This document shows positions 21,501-31,170 of a stretch of 64,000 bases of DNA, piece by piece. Location: assembly GCA_030068145.1 (NCBI GenBank), contig JAPJBO010000586.1, positions 80,753 to 144,752 of the forward strand, in the 5' to 3' direction. The notes beneath the pieces are model-generated. The model was not told the DNA's origin and ran no database searches. It saw only the letters and a program-made list of their open reading frames with translations. The translations under genes and the position numbers were made by a program. The stretch's first letter is position 1; the number at the start of each line of letters is the position of its first letter. The DNA comes from Diplonema papillatum (Eukaryota > Euglenozoa > Diplonemea > Diplonemida > Diplonemidae).

Positions 21501-21955
21501 AGGTATGTGCAACGAGGTCTATCAAGGGATGCTATCGGCACCTGACAGCCTTCATAATAAACACCGAAGAGGCCTGAGAACTTCGCCATTCTTCGTTGAC
21601 AGTGGAAGGTGTGTTCAATGCCGCCACAATTCTCATTCAACCCGGATCGACTCCATCGATGATGGTACCGCAAGCCAAACATCGTCGAACCGAGAGTCGA
21701 ACGCGGTCTAAGAGAATAGATTTTCAAGCGACACACAACTGCTGATGGGCATGGGCGACAACCCATGCCCGCAATGCGTTGGACCACCAGATGAGTCTCA
21801 CGCTTCTGCAACTCCCTCTGACTGCCTATCGTCCGGGAGAAACCGTAGTCCCAGGCTATGAATCGAACGAATGGAAAGGAGGGAGAGTGCTGGAGTTTCT
21901 TGCTTTTCGCGAGCTGTTCGTCACTTTAAAGTCGCTTTGAAGCAACAGTGGATCT
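21501..21955. other. Gene-free stretch, nothing recognised
   Basis: Includes a small direct echo (ATGGGCATGGGCGACAACCCATGCCC near 21747, partly palindromic). No domain-bearing frame. Confidence 0.5.
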
Positions 21956-22920
21956 GCTGTGACTCTGTACTCACCTGAATACGCGGAGCTAGATGGCGCA
22001 AACGGTCTTTGTTTAGGTCCGAGCGGCGGGTCTACGTTTTTTGTCGCGCGTCTTCCAACCACGCGTGTCGAAGATGGCGTGAATGGTCCGTTCTTCATGT
22101 TGGGTTTCGTAGTGTTCGAACCAGGCCCGTGAAGCAGCGAGCTCATGGCCGTGCCTGAGACTACTCCGCTACCGCTACCACAGGTCCCACAACTGCCTGC
22201 TCGTGGTGGCAGCAAGCAACAAGCTGTGAAGTCAGTCTTCGTTGGAAAGTTGGCACCCGACCGCTTAGCTCTGCCGGCGCAAAGCCACCCAGAGGCGGAC
22301 AGACGCGTGTCTTCCAACTACGCGTGTCGAAGATGGCGTGAATGGTCCGTTCTTCATGTTTGGTTTCGTACGGTTCGAACCACCTCCTCAGCATCAGCTG
22401 CTTCTGTCTTCGTTAAAAAGTTGACACCGCCCGATTGGCTCTTCACCTGAACACACGCTACTACTCGTCGGCAGGGCAACGCCACCCAGAGGCGGACAGA
22501 TGCGTGTTAAAGATACGGTTCTTCCTTCATGTTCGGTTTCGTAGTGTTCGAACCACCTTCCTCGCAGGCCGTGGCCTTCATCACGGCCACCGGTTACGCA
22601 TTGCCGGGTCGTGGCGAAGATAGCAACCAGCTGTCAACTCTGTCTTCGCTAAAAAGTTGACACCCGCCCGGCTGGCCCTTCACTTGAACACACGCAGCTC
22701 CAGGTTCGAGTACTCGTCGGCGGGGCAAAGCCACCCAGAGGCGGACAGACGCGTGTCGCAGATAGCGTGGACGGTTCTTCCTTAATGTTCGGTTTCGTGG
22801 TGTTCGATCTACTTCCCCTGGCAGGCCCACGGCCTTCATCACGGCCACCCGCACTGCCGGGTCGTGGCGAAGATAGCAACCAGCTGTCAACTCTGTCTTC
22901 GCAACAAAGTTGACACCTCT
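21956..22920 (-). repeat. Tandem copies of the 3' end of the 22921-23376 gene
   Basis: Four diverged copies of the segment AAGCCACCCAGAGGCGG plus ACAGACGCGTGT and GAAGATGGCGTG lie near 22040-22130, 22280-22385, 22480-22560 and 22720-22830, spaced about 180-260 bp. The source is at about 22960-23030 in the gene, where it encodes the RTVHAIFDTRLSAAGWLCP region. The spacers also share TTGACACC and GTTCGAACCA segments. The copies nearest the gene are most alike. Confidence 0.88.
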
Positions 22921-23376
22921 TCACTTGAACACACGCAGCTCCAGGTTCGAGTACTCGTCGGCGGGGCAAAGCCACCCAGCGGCGGACAGACGCGTGTCGA
23001 AGATGGCGTGGACGGTTCTTTCTTCGCCTTCGGTTTCGTAGTGCTGCAGCTGCCTCGCCAGCACAGGCTCCACGGACGCGGCATAGATGCCGTGTGGCAC
23101 CAGCAGGTCCCGGCGGCAAGGAGTCGGCTCGAACGGTATTTCGTTCGCGTAAGTGACCTCGTCCAGCGTGCTCAGAGGCAAGACGGAGTACCCAAGTCGC
23201 TCGGTCACGCACTCCCACGGGTACGGCTGCCTCGTGCCCTGGTATTCGACCGCGCACACACCCCTGTACATCTTCCTATCGCCCACCGGCCGCAGCGCCA
23301 ACGCAGCCCCCGCGCCGCATCCAATGCAGGCCCCCACCAGCGTTCTCACTGTCGTCCTGGCCATCTCTCCCCACAC
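22921..23376 (-). CDS. Small protein with N-terminal hydrophobic anchor, function unknown
   Basis: A 151-residue open frame; a second Met at residue 5 may be the real start (23364). Residues about 13-28 (LVGACIGCGAGAALAL) form a hydrophobic, small-residue-rich segment that could be a membrane anchor or targeting peptide. The rest is soluble in composition, with YPWECVTERLGYSVLPLS and TVHAIFDTRL regions. I do not recognise a family. The case for it being real is its coding-like composition and the fact that fragments of it were duplicated on both sides: 3' end copies at 21956-22920 and a 5' end copy at 23590-23690. It could be a single exon of a longer gene, but no convincing splice sites were located. 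Confidence 0.55.
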   Translation of the reverse strand: MWGEMARTTVRTLVGACIGCGAGAALALRPVGDRKMYRGVCAVEYQGTRQPYPWECVTERLGYSVLPLSTLDEVTYANEIPFEPTPCRRDLLVPHGIYAASVEPVLARQLQHYETEGEERTVHAIFDTRLSAAGWLCPADEYSNLELRVFK

Positions 23377-23589
23377 TCCCTCCCCTTTTCCCGGGGGCTT
23401 TTACCGATTCTCTGGTATTGGTTTCGCGCTATTTTGCGTCTATAGTGTACTAATTTGCTTGCAAATGACTCCGCAACAAGAAGACGTTTTTGCGTGAAAT
23501 CATGGTATACGCTGCCCGCCTGGTTTTTTTCTATAGTTAAGGTTCGCTTCACTATTCTGTATCAAGTTGCACGTGTAGCACGTGTTTGC

Positions 23590-23690
23590 CAACTACGTAT
23601 ATCTTCCTCTCGCCCACCGGCCGCAGCGCCAACGCAGCCCCCGCGCCGCATCCAATGCCCACCAAGCGCTCTCGGTACCATTCGTGCGAA
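23590..23690 (-). pseudogene. Upstream copy of the 5' end of the 22921-23376 gene
   Basis: About 75 bp (CGCCCACCGGCCGCAGCGCC through CGCATCCAATGC) repeats 23280-23330 of the gene exactly or nearly so. The upstream side then diverges. Confidence 0.88.
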
Positions 23691-24017
23691 AGCGTGAAAG
23701 TGGAATACTAAAACCGAGTGCAGATGCAGGGGAGGGGTAACTTTGGAGCGGGGGAACGGGCAGGGACAAAACAGAAGCTGGAGAAAAAAAAAAAAAAAAG
23801 CTTCCAGATGTTCTTTCAGAGCGCAAGAGAATGCAGGGGGATTCCTTTTGGACTTGTCGACAATCAACCGAGGTGTTGACGCACATCATTTTTTTTTCTC
23901 CTTTTTTGGACTGCTTTTTTGGAGCGAAGTTTTTTTTTTTTTTTTTTCTCCCTTCTTTTTTTCCAGTTTTCGTTACTTCTCGTGAGTACTCCCCCAGGGA
24001 GAGGAACTCATCGTGAC
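23691..24017. other. Homopolymer-rich DNA
   Basis: An A16-class run near 23785-23800 and T runs near 23890-23950, the longest about 17 T. No gene. Confidence 0.7.
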
Positions 24018-24370
24018 TTTTCCGGGGGTTGGGGCTTGCACTGAGAAACGAAACAACGGGAGACCAGCATCAACTGATCAAACGGTAGCAACAGTATGGG
24101 AAGGATGCGCCTCTTCGCGTGTACAAGTTAAGAGCGAAAAAAAGATTCGCTTGAAACTCCAGGTGTTTAAAGTCTCCGGTGTGACTTTCGGCAAGTATCG
24201 GTGGGTACCTTCGTCGTTGATCGTTGATGGTTTCGGCCGTTACCCACATACCTCAAATACAGTAGGCCCTCCTCAGTATATGGTGTCCTTCCCACGTTTT
24301 TTTTTTTGCCGTTGATTTCGTTTAACACGCGCAAACCATTGTTCCGGAAATGTTTCGCCTCCAGTAAATC
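24018..24370 (+). repeat. Dispersed repeat family C, diverged copy
   Basis: Both ends match the family (TTTTCCGGGGGTTGGGGCTTG and TTGTTCCGGAAATGTT), with the centre replaced or expanded relative to 7378-7613. Confidence 0.7.
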
Positions 24371-24699
24371 TGCACTCTTTTGGAAAATAATAGGATGATA
24401 AACAATACAACCGAATAGTTGTAGTAGAAGTCTGAACTTGATACGCAGCAACAATTTTGTGTATCAAATGCAAAGTGGTAGAAGTAGTCTGAACTTGATA
24501 CGCAGCAACAATCTGTGACGATAGACTCCATAAGCCGCACACACTACCTCTTTGCACGCGTAGAAGTAGTATGTGTCGGTGCACGTCTGGAAGAAGAACG
24601 GAGCAATCTTTACAATCAAATGGGTGACTCGAACACGTGGTGATCCGAGCGCAAACAGCAGCAGTGAAGCAAGCCAAAAGATTGCAACAGCCAAGATAA
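24371..24699. other. Repeat remnants
   Basis: The segment GAACTTGATACGCAGCAACAAT occurs twice (24431 and 24490). The stretch 24490-24565 (GATACGCAGCAACAATCTGTG to CTACCTCTTTGCACGCG) matches 52098-52165. No gene. Confidence 0.6.
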
Positions 24700-24985
24700 T
24701 AAAATCCTCACTCCTATGCTTGTGTCTGTCACTCTCGTCCTCCGCTCCTGCTCTGCTTGCCGCGCGCAGTATAGTTGGAGCAAAAGGTGAAGCCAGAAAG
24801 CTGTTAATCTTGCTGCTGACCACATGAAGTGGTGCCACGGGAACTCCGAAGAAAAATGAAGCAAGTGGGAAGGGAGGGAGGGGAAGCAAGCTACTTTGTT
24901 CCTCTGGACGGATTGGGAGCGGCAAACCTGTCGTTCGGATTATTATTAGTCTTCAAAGAAACAAGTTTCTTTTCCTACAAAAAAA
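24700..24985 (+). repeat. Dispersed repeat family E, copy 2
   Basis: Same unit as 10864-11110, with an additional insertion around 24840-24890. It ends in a run of A after TTCTTTTCCTAC. Confidence 0.85.
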
Positions 24986-25860
24986 AAAAGAACAAGAAAA
25001 AAACGAGTCCAGCGCTGCCCGGGGAGGAGTTGGATGGGGAGGGGGGGGAGAGGTTTGATTGGAACGCAAAACTCTCTAAAAAGAGACAGAGCGGCAAGTA
25101 CAAGTGCGTCGGTTTTGGTTACTTTGTCGGTCCAATTGCGTGTCACCTCCCTCGGTTTTGAGGTCACGGTGCTCGATCGTGTTGGATTATTCGGACATGC
25201 GTTAGCAACGGAGAAATTATTGGTATCCCAACGGCGCTCACTGGGGGAAACCCCGCGTACATTGCCACCGTTTGATGAGTTGTCAGCAGACCTTCAGTTT
25301 ATTAGCGTTTATTGTGGTTTAGAGGTTCGGTGTTTTAGGGTCTCCGGTTGACCAGTGAGGCGGGTAGTATGAGGGGTGTAGGTATGATGATACACTTTAA
25401 CTACGACTAGCCCGTTTGTAAGTGTTGCGACCGTTATTGGGGGAAAATTACAGATATGCCGAACGGAGTGCGTAAGCCCCCCCCCCGAAGAAAGGCCATG
25501 GCACTGGGTCCAGACTCCAAACCCCGGGGGTAGCTTACTGCAGCACAGCCGCCGAGCCACTCGAAAACGAAGAAGTTCGGGCGTTGTTGGACCGGTTCCC
25601 GCTGATAATACCGGGAACCGCTGCGAATTGCATAGCGTCCCACAGCGTCTGCTGTGGGACGAAGACAATAAATGCGATTTCTGTGAGGCAGGACCTGTAT
25701 TGCTCCAGTTTCGTCACTTTCGCATGCTCCAGTTGTCAGCGTCGTAGGTGTCGAACGGTCGAACCCCCCAGGCCTACACAGTCTGACCCAGTCCGCAGCA
25801 AGTGACTGATGCGGGATGACAGACACTTCTACTGTGTTTTACGACTCCGCATTTCGAACA
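24986..25860. other. Gene-free stretch with a perfect hairpin
   Basis: GTCCCACAGC and GCTGTGGGAC form a perfect 10-bp hairpin with a GTCT loop at 25637-25660. Open frames exist on both strands of 25430-25830, but no domain is recognisable. Confidence 0.55.
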
Positions 25861-25861
25861 A

Positions 25862-26065
25862 GAATGATTGATTCGCAGCTCTTGACGAAGCGGGCCGGTG
25901 CATATACGAAAAAAGAATGCGATTTTATGCTTCAAATTTTCTTCACGAAAGGGGGGAGGGGTCGGTGCTGCTTTTGGTTATGATAAATTCTCCGACTCCC
26001 GCAATCGTGGTTAGCACAAACTCAAAGAGGTCTAGTTCGACTATTCCCTGCGGTGTTAGCGTACT
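25862..26065 (+). repeat. Dispersed repeat family A, copy
   Basis: Contains ATTCGCAGCTCTTGACGAAG, TTCTTCACGAAAGG, GGTCGGTGCTGCTTTTGG, CTCCGACTCC, CAATCGTGGTTAGCACAA and CTATTCCCTGCGG, in the family order. Confidence 0.85.
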
Positions 26066-26440
26066 TTCAATAACAAATTGACGTGCAGCCACGAAAGCGT
26101 CTGAAATTGCGCGCATGCACATTGCGTGGGCAGATCCAGGTGCGCAACCATTTCTGCAACCATGTCATCTCTGCAATCATGTCATCTCTGCAACCATGTC
26201 ATCTCTGCAACTATGTCGTCACTCCGGCTGCCACACGGTGGACGCCAGAACTAAAGCGTGGTGATAACGAGGCCACCACCCATGTTTCAAGCAAGCGTTC
26301 GGGGGCGCCCTGCATCCGCTTTTTTCGGGGGTGCGTGCGACTCGGGCACACTACTCCTCGCTTGGATTCCACCGCGGATTGGCTCTCGAAGGTCAGATCC
26401 AGCCGACGCGACCCTTCCGTGTCACGCGGGCTGCGCAGGT
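26066..26440. other. Unique sequence before a tandem array
   Basis: Contains a short run of GCAACCATGTCATCTCT-type repeats at about 26150-26220 (period 16-18 bp). No gene. Confidence 0.6.
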
Positions 26441-26990
26441 ACCTTCGCAGGTGGACAACAAGAGCCGAGTGGCGGGCGGAACCCCTCTCGGCAACACCAC
26501 CCAACGGCTGCAACACGCACTGCACAACACACCGGGCGCTAGCGTCCGGCAGGTGCACGCATGGCACAGCCGTGTATGAAAAGGTGCTCCGAGAGGCACC
26601 GATTCACTCTGTCAAAAGCACAAAAAGATCACAAGTGCAACAAAGAGCCGAGTGGCGCGAACCCCTCGTCAACACCACCCAACGGCTGCAACACGCGTAG
26701 CACAATGCCGGGCGGCAGGAGCGCATGGCACAGCCGTGTATGAAAAGGTGCGACGAGAGGCACCGATTCACTCTGTCGAAGCACAAAAAGATCACGAGTG
26801 CAACAAAGAACCGAGTGGCGGAAACCTCTTGTCAACACCGCCCGGCTGCAACACGCACTGCGCAACATACCGGGAGCTAGCGTCCGGCAGGTGCACGCAT
26901 GGCGCAGCCGTGTATGAAAAGGTGCGCCGAGAGGCACCGATCCACTCTGGCAAAGCACAAAAGATATCACAAGTGCAAACAAAGAGCGCA
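26441..26990 (+). repeat. Tandem array of about 170-bp units (family I)
   Basis: Units marked by CATGGCACAGCCGTGTATGAAAAG-type segments at about 26560, 26724 and 26898 (spacing about 164 and 174 bp), with GCCGAGTGGCG, CACCACCCAACGGCTGCAAC and GGCACCGATTCACTCTGTC. Single diverged copies are at 29995-30165 and 51935-52075. Confidence 0.85.
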
Positions 26991-27079
26991 GATTTCTTGC
27001 CTCCCGCCAGACGGGCCAGCCGAGTTGTTTTCGCTTCGTCGAGGAGGAAGATCACCGATCACTTAACCCTCCAGCACGT

Positions 27080-27560
27080 TCGGCACACGGACACACAAGC
27101 ACGTTGCACTCCCGTGAAGGGGGGGGGGCACCACGTAAAAACGTGGTCCGCACACGCACACACACAAACACAAACACAGCACCGGCAAAATATGCGCGCT
27201 ACATAGGAAGCCCCGATGCAAGGGATGTGCGAAGAACCGCCTGCCAGCGGAGACCTGTTGCCGGTATACACAGCACCATCATGGAGATGGCCTGAGGCCG
27301 CGGGTGCAATTCTGCACAGCCCACCCCAGACTGGAGCGTTGCGGCGAGTGTGAAGCTGGCAATGAATGAAGGGATCGCGAGGTGCTGTTCGAGGCGCCAC
27401 CCCCAGTTGAATATGGACCCCTACTCGCAACCCTGCGGGAGCATCAGCGGTTACTTGAAACTGAAGGAGGCGTCGCGCAGGAAGGCACCACGTAAAAACA
27501 GGTCCACGACACACACAACATACGGCTCTCATCCGCACACCAGGGGCAGCCCAGGGTTAA
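27080..27560 (+). repeat. Two copies of an AAGG-CACCACGTAAAAAC segment with CA-rich tails
   Basis: GGCACCACGTAAAAACGTGG then GTCCGCACACGCACACAC at 27128 recurs at 27486 with a CACACAC tail. Between them lies unique sequence. CACGTAAAAACGTG is itself a short hairpin. Confidence 0.7.
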
Positions 27561-27739
27561 GCTCTAGCGCACACAACACATTCTGGCCAAAGAGACGGGG
27601 GGGTGGAGGGGAAGTAGATTGTTATTTGCGTTCGCCCTTTTCCTGCATCCCGTGCCTCGGAGAGGGTGGAGGAATCGCGCGAGCAGGGAAGGGGGACGAC
27701 TGGGGTGAACAGATAGAATTTTTTTGAAAGCCAAGATTA

Positions 27740-27930
27740 TTCGAGAAACCGTACACTGCGAGAGTAGGAGAAAGTAGAAAAGGGAAACTAGAGTTTTCGT
27801 TGACCGCACTACCCTGAGCCCAAATCCTGGACGTGGTTTCAGGTGGCAAATTTGGCAATGATCATGATCAGAAGGTCCTACTTGGGCGGTTCAGTTTCCT
27901 CACACATTGCATGTGGCTTAAAAAAAAAAA
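27740..27930 (+). repeat. Dispersed repeat family G, copy 1
   Basis: Matches 29258-29420: GTACACTGCGAGAGTAGGAG, AGTTTTCGTTGAC, CACTACCCTGAGCC, GTGGTTTCAGGTGGC, AGAAGGTCCTACTTGGGCG and CACATTGCATG, then an A run. Confidence 0.88.
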
Positions 27931-27941
27931 GTGAAGTGAAG

Positions 27942-28160
27942 AACGTTTTCCGGAGTCAGGAGCTTGCACTAATTAACGAAGTAACGGACGATCATCAGCA
28001 TCAACTGGCCAAAAGTGATGAAAATGGCGAAGGCCAAAACTTCTTGTTCTTCGCTTGTGCATTGGGTTTCCTGATACTGGCACCTTTTCGTGAGCCTCGG
28101 TTTCTCTTTCATGTGCAACCGTTGTTCCGGAAATGCTCCCGTCAGTACAAATGTACTGTA
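27942..28160 (+). repeat. Dispersed repeat family C, copy 3
   Basis: Full-length match to 7378-7613, from TTTTCCGGAGTCAGG to GTCAGTACAAATGTACTG. Confidence 0.85.
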
Positions 28161-28169
28161 AAACGAAGA

Positions 28170-28390
28170 AAATAATCGGGGGGCTGCCTTGCGCTTACTT
28201 CGAAGGAGGCTAAAGGGGGAGACACAATACAACTACAAAGTGGGTCTTTTTTTGTTGAACGCTTACGCCCGCCACTGAACCCAGATTCACCCTGTGTTTC
28301 GTGTGGGCTACAGCACGTTTGCCTCCGTTGATATTTTGCAGCTGGCAGCGTCCTCAAGTATTTCCTACAAAGCAGGTGCTTATACAAAAA
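28170..28390 (+). repeat. Dispersed family B, uninterrupted copy
   Basis: Runs from ATCGGGGGGCTGCCTTGTGC to CAGGTGCTTATAC plus AAAAAG. It gives the reference empty site for the element nested at 10183-10716. Confidence 0.88.
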
Positions 28391-28583
28391 GAACCTTCAG
28401 ACTCTCCACCAAACTCGGAGGCGTCGCCTGTGTGAGTTTCGAAGGCATAAAACGGGGAGAAACGAGACACTGGCCATTCAAGCTGGACGGATTGTTTGCG
28501 CCGAAGAAGATACAAACCACGACATTGCTTGCAGGGGAGTTGCCAGCAGCGGGTGCTCTCTCGTCGTGTTGTTTCTGGAGGTA

Positions 28584-28886
28584 CCGTAATTGGAATAATG
28601 TTGAACTGGACTAACGCTGGAACGGGTAGGGCACCCGGGGGGTGTCCCAGGTAGGCTGCACCAGTGGTGCTCCTGCAGCCTCCTATGACAGCGGCATCTA
28701 GGGGTCGAGCTGAGTATTGAGCACCCGAAGGCGCGGGCCAGCACCAGAGTCGCGATATTCTGTAAAGTACACAAAGTCGCAAACCCCGAAAAAAAAAAAT
28801 GCCGAACCGGGTAAAACCTGGGACATCCAGCCCCATTTTGGGGGGTGTCCCAGGTTTTACCCGGTTCAACATTAATCCAATTACGG
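28584..28886. mobile_element. 303-bp MITE-like element with TIRs and a TA flank
   Basis: The left end CCGTAATTGG-AATAATGTTGAAC and the right end (reverse complement CCGTAATTGGATTAATGTTGAAC) match over about 25 bp. TA stands on both sides (28582-28583, 28887-28888). Inside is a second perfect inverted repeat of 22 bp (28804-28825 against 28846-28867, starting GAACCGGGTAAAACC). No coding capacity. Confidence 0.8.
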
Positions 28887-28889
28887 TAT

Positions 28890-29255
28890 GATACAAGTCT
28901 GCTGCGGGTCGAGCTGTTTCCCCTTCCGACGTCCACGTGGGCGTACAACCTGCGCCCATTAACTCCTGCGTAGAAAAGAGTAGTGTTGGGACAAGAGTCC
29001 TGCTCGGGGGCGGTTTAATTTCATTACACGTGTATTGCATGTGGCCAATGATACATCTCTTCGCTGCTCCGTTTTCGCTGCTGCGTGATGCAAAGCAGAT
29101 GTAGAATCCTCCTGAGCCAATTCTCGTGTGTCTGCCACAAACAATGGTTTCTCGGGTGAGCCGAGGGTAATTAATTACCCTAAAAGTGCTTCGATCTTGA
29201 AAAGACATGCGTAGTTTTAGAGTGAAAGTTGGCGTGAACCCCTTGTTGTGACAAG
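28890..29255. other. Repeat remnants and a 16-bp palindrome
   Basis: Part of this stretch (29060-29150: GCTGCTGCGTGATG to TTCTCGTGTGT and CTGCCAC) is related to 39500-39590. GGGTAATTAATTACCC at 29165-29180 is a perfect palindrome. No gene. Confidence 0.6.
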
Positions 29256-29257
29256 AC

Positions 29258-29420
29258 CGTACACCGCGAGAGTAGGAGAAAGTAAAAGGGGAAACTAGAG
29301 TTTTCGTTGACTGCACTACCCTGAGCCAAATCCTGGGCGTGGTTTCAGGTGGCATGATCAGAAGGTCCTACTTGGGCGGTTCAGTTCCTCACACATTGCA
29401 TGCGGCTAAAAGAAAAAGGG
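29258..29420 (+). repeat. Dispersed repeat family G, copy 2
   Basis: Nearly the same as 27740-27930, from GTACACCGCGAGAGTAGG to CACATTGCATGCGGC and an A-rich end. Confidence 0.88.
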
Positions 29421-29994
29421 AGGGGGGACAAGCCCACAGTCGGGTCCTTGAAAAGGACGTAGAGATTTGGAACAATTCGATCTTCTTTTTTTTTTTTTTT
29501 TTTTCGTTCTCGTGGCACTATCTGAAAGAAGAGCGTAGTTTTTGTTTTTGCTTTTCTACGTGTCACCGTTGACAACGTGTGCTGAGGGAGGGACGGTCTG
29601 GGTGTGCTCGGGTGTAAAAGGTGCGCCTGGTGTGCTGGACCACGACAAGCTCGCAATTGAAAGCCATCACTGTCTACCGGATCTCGGAGACGCCCACGGA
29701 AGACCACCATCCAAACTCCACAGCGTTCTTTTCCCTCAAAGACTGGTTGCCGCTTGCGTCGATCGATTAAACCTCGCACGCTAGCTTTTGTTTGCTGTGT
29801 GGTGTTGTAAGGAAGCTTTGCACCGCGAGGGATCGGCCGTCTCCAGGGGGCTTGAGCGCAACTGCCAAGCGCGACGCAGCGTCCTTGTGCTCTGTGTGCT
29901 GCATTTGCGGCGTCTCTTTTCAGACAATGTCTTTGCTCCCGTGGGCCCGGTTTGTGATGACTTCAACGACCCTTCTCCAATAACACACTGACCG
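29421..29994. other. Gene-free stretch with a T18-class run
   Basis: A long T run near 29488-29505; otherwise unique sequence with short open frames only. None shows a domain. Confidence 0.5.
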
Positions 29995-30165
29995 AGGAGA
30001 GTCTAGCACAGAACGAAACTCGAATGCGTGCCCGCTGACCCCTCGCCAACACCCAAACGGCTGTGACACACGTTGCTCAGTGCTGGTCGGCGTTAGCGTC
30101 CGGCAAGAGCAAGCACGGCACACAGCTGCATTCGAAAAGGTGAGACGAGGTCCACTTTGTGAAAG
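29995..30165 (+). repeat. Family I, single diverged copy
   Basis: Shares CCCTCGCCAACACC, GGCTGTGACACACG, TTAGCGTCCGGCAAG and the AAAAGGTGAGACGAG end with the tandem array at 26441-26990. Confidence 0.75.
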
Positions 30166-30183
30166 GACGTTGGAGTATGGTTG

Positions 30184-30458
30184 AAATACTCGAGGGGCTG
30201 CCTTGTGCGCATGTCGACGGAGGCTAGGAGGGGGAGAAAACCATACGACTGCAAAGTGGTCTTTTTTGTTGAACGCTTACGCCCGCCACTAAACCCAGGT
30301 TTACCTGTGTTTCGTGTGAGCTACAGCACATTTATTTTCTTTGAGATTGGAATTGTTGCGATAGTGGGGAGTCATCGGCATGCCGATGAGTACCACACTA
30401 TGAGATTTCGCAACTGGCCGTCTCCTCAAGTATTTCCTACAAAGCAGGTACTTACACA
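30184..30458 (+). repeat. Dispersed family B copy with a palindromic insertion
   Basis: A family B copy interrupted after CTTTGA by about 60 bp. The inserted DNA includes a nearly perfect 41-bp palindrome at 30361-30401, centred on CATCGGCATGCCGATG with ATAGTG and CACTAT ends. Confidence 0.85.
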
Positions 30459-30478
30459 AAATATTAAACAGTGGTGTC

Positions 30479-30722
30479 CCCTAGGCACAGTGTTCAAACG
30501 ATTCGCATGTGATAAAAATCCTATTAACTATCGCATGATCGTACAATGTTATCGCTTATAATCGGCATGCGATAATATATGTCGATGGTTCATAATACTG
30601 CTGTATTTGCCCAGGTTTTTAAATCACTGAAAATGCGATAATTGGCGCCAAATTCCCAAGATGCAAGTGCGATAATGCGATAATATGCGATGATGCGAAT
30701 CGTTTGACCACTATGCTTAGGG
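30479..30722. mobile_element. 244-bp element with about 30-bp TIRs and internal GCGATAAT repeats
   Basis: The left end CCCTAGGCACAGTG then TCAAACGATTCGCAT is matched in inverse at the right end (CCCTAAGCATAGTG then GTCAAACGATTCGCAT), about 27 of 30 positions. The interior is AT-rich and repeats GCGATAAT and TATCGC. I see no clear target duplication. Non-coding, so probably a MITE or a relic of one. Confidence 0.75.
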
Positions 30723-31170
30723 AGGCAACCTCAGGGCCGTGATAAAGCCGTTAAGCAGCCGCTGCCGATTTTATCCCGTGACACCTTTTATACGTAGTGT
30801 AGAAAGAGCAGTGATGGCACTCTTTCTGTTGCGTTCCCCTCGTAGCTCGCGCCCGGGAAAGGCAAGCCCACAGCCCGCTACGAAGGATCGGCTGCAGCAC
30901 CTCAATTCGTGAGGTGCTGGGACCCGATTCTAACTTACTCGAAAGGGATGCAAAGTCAACTACAGTTGGACGAGCAAGTGCCTGTTGGGGCCCGTGCTCT
31001 CTGCTGCCCCGAGTTAGCCATCAATCAGCTTGGTACCGGATTCGTGCGGCGGCCGGTCTCCTGGTACTGATCTCCGGCGTTTCGTGCTCGTGTGCACCGG
31101 ATCGGCCGCTTTTAAGTGCTTTTAGTGTTTTCGGTGGCAAAAAAAGAAAAGGGGGGAGGGGGCAGTGCTG
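30723..31170. other. Gene-free stretch, nothing recognised
   Basis: Unique sequence; a short inverted echo (GCACCTCAATTCGTGAGGTGC near 30896-30916) forms a perfect 9-bp hairpin. Confidence 0.5.

Noticed and set aside
28354..29355. A 333-codon minus-strand open frame
   Set aside because: It runs through family G, the 303-bp MITE and unique DNA, so its parts are unrelated repeats; no domain seen.
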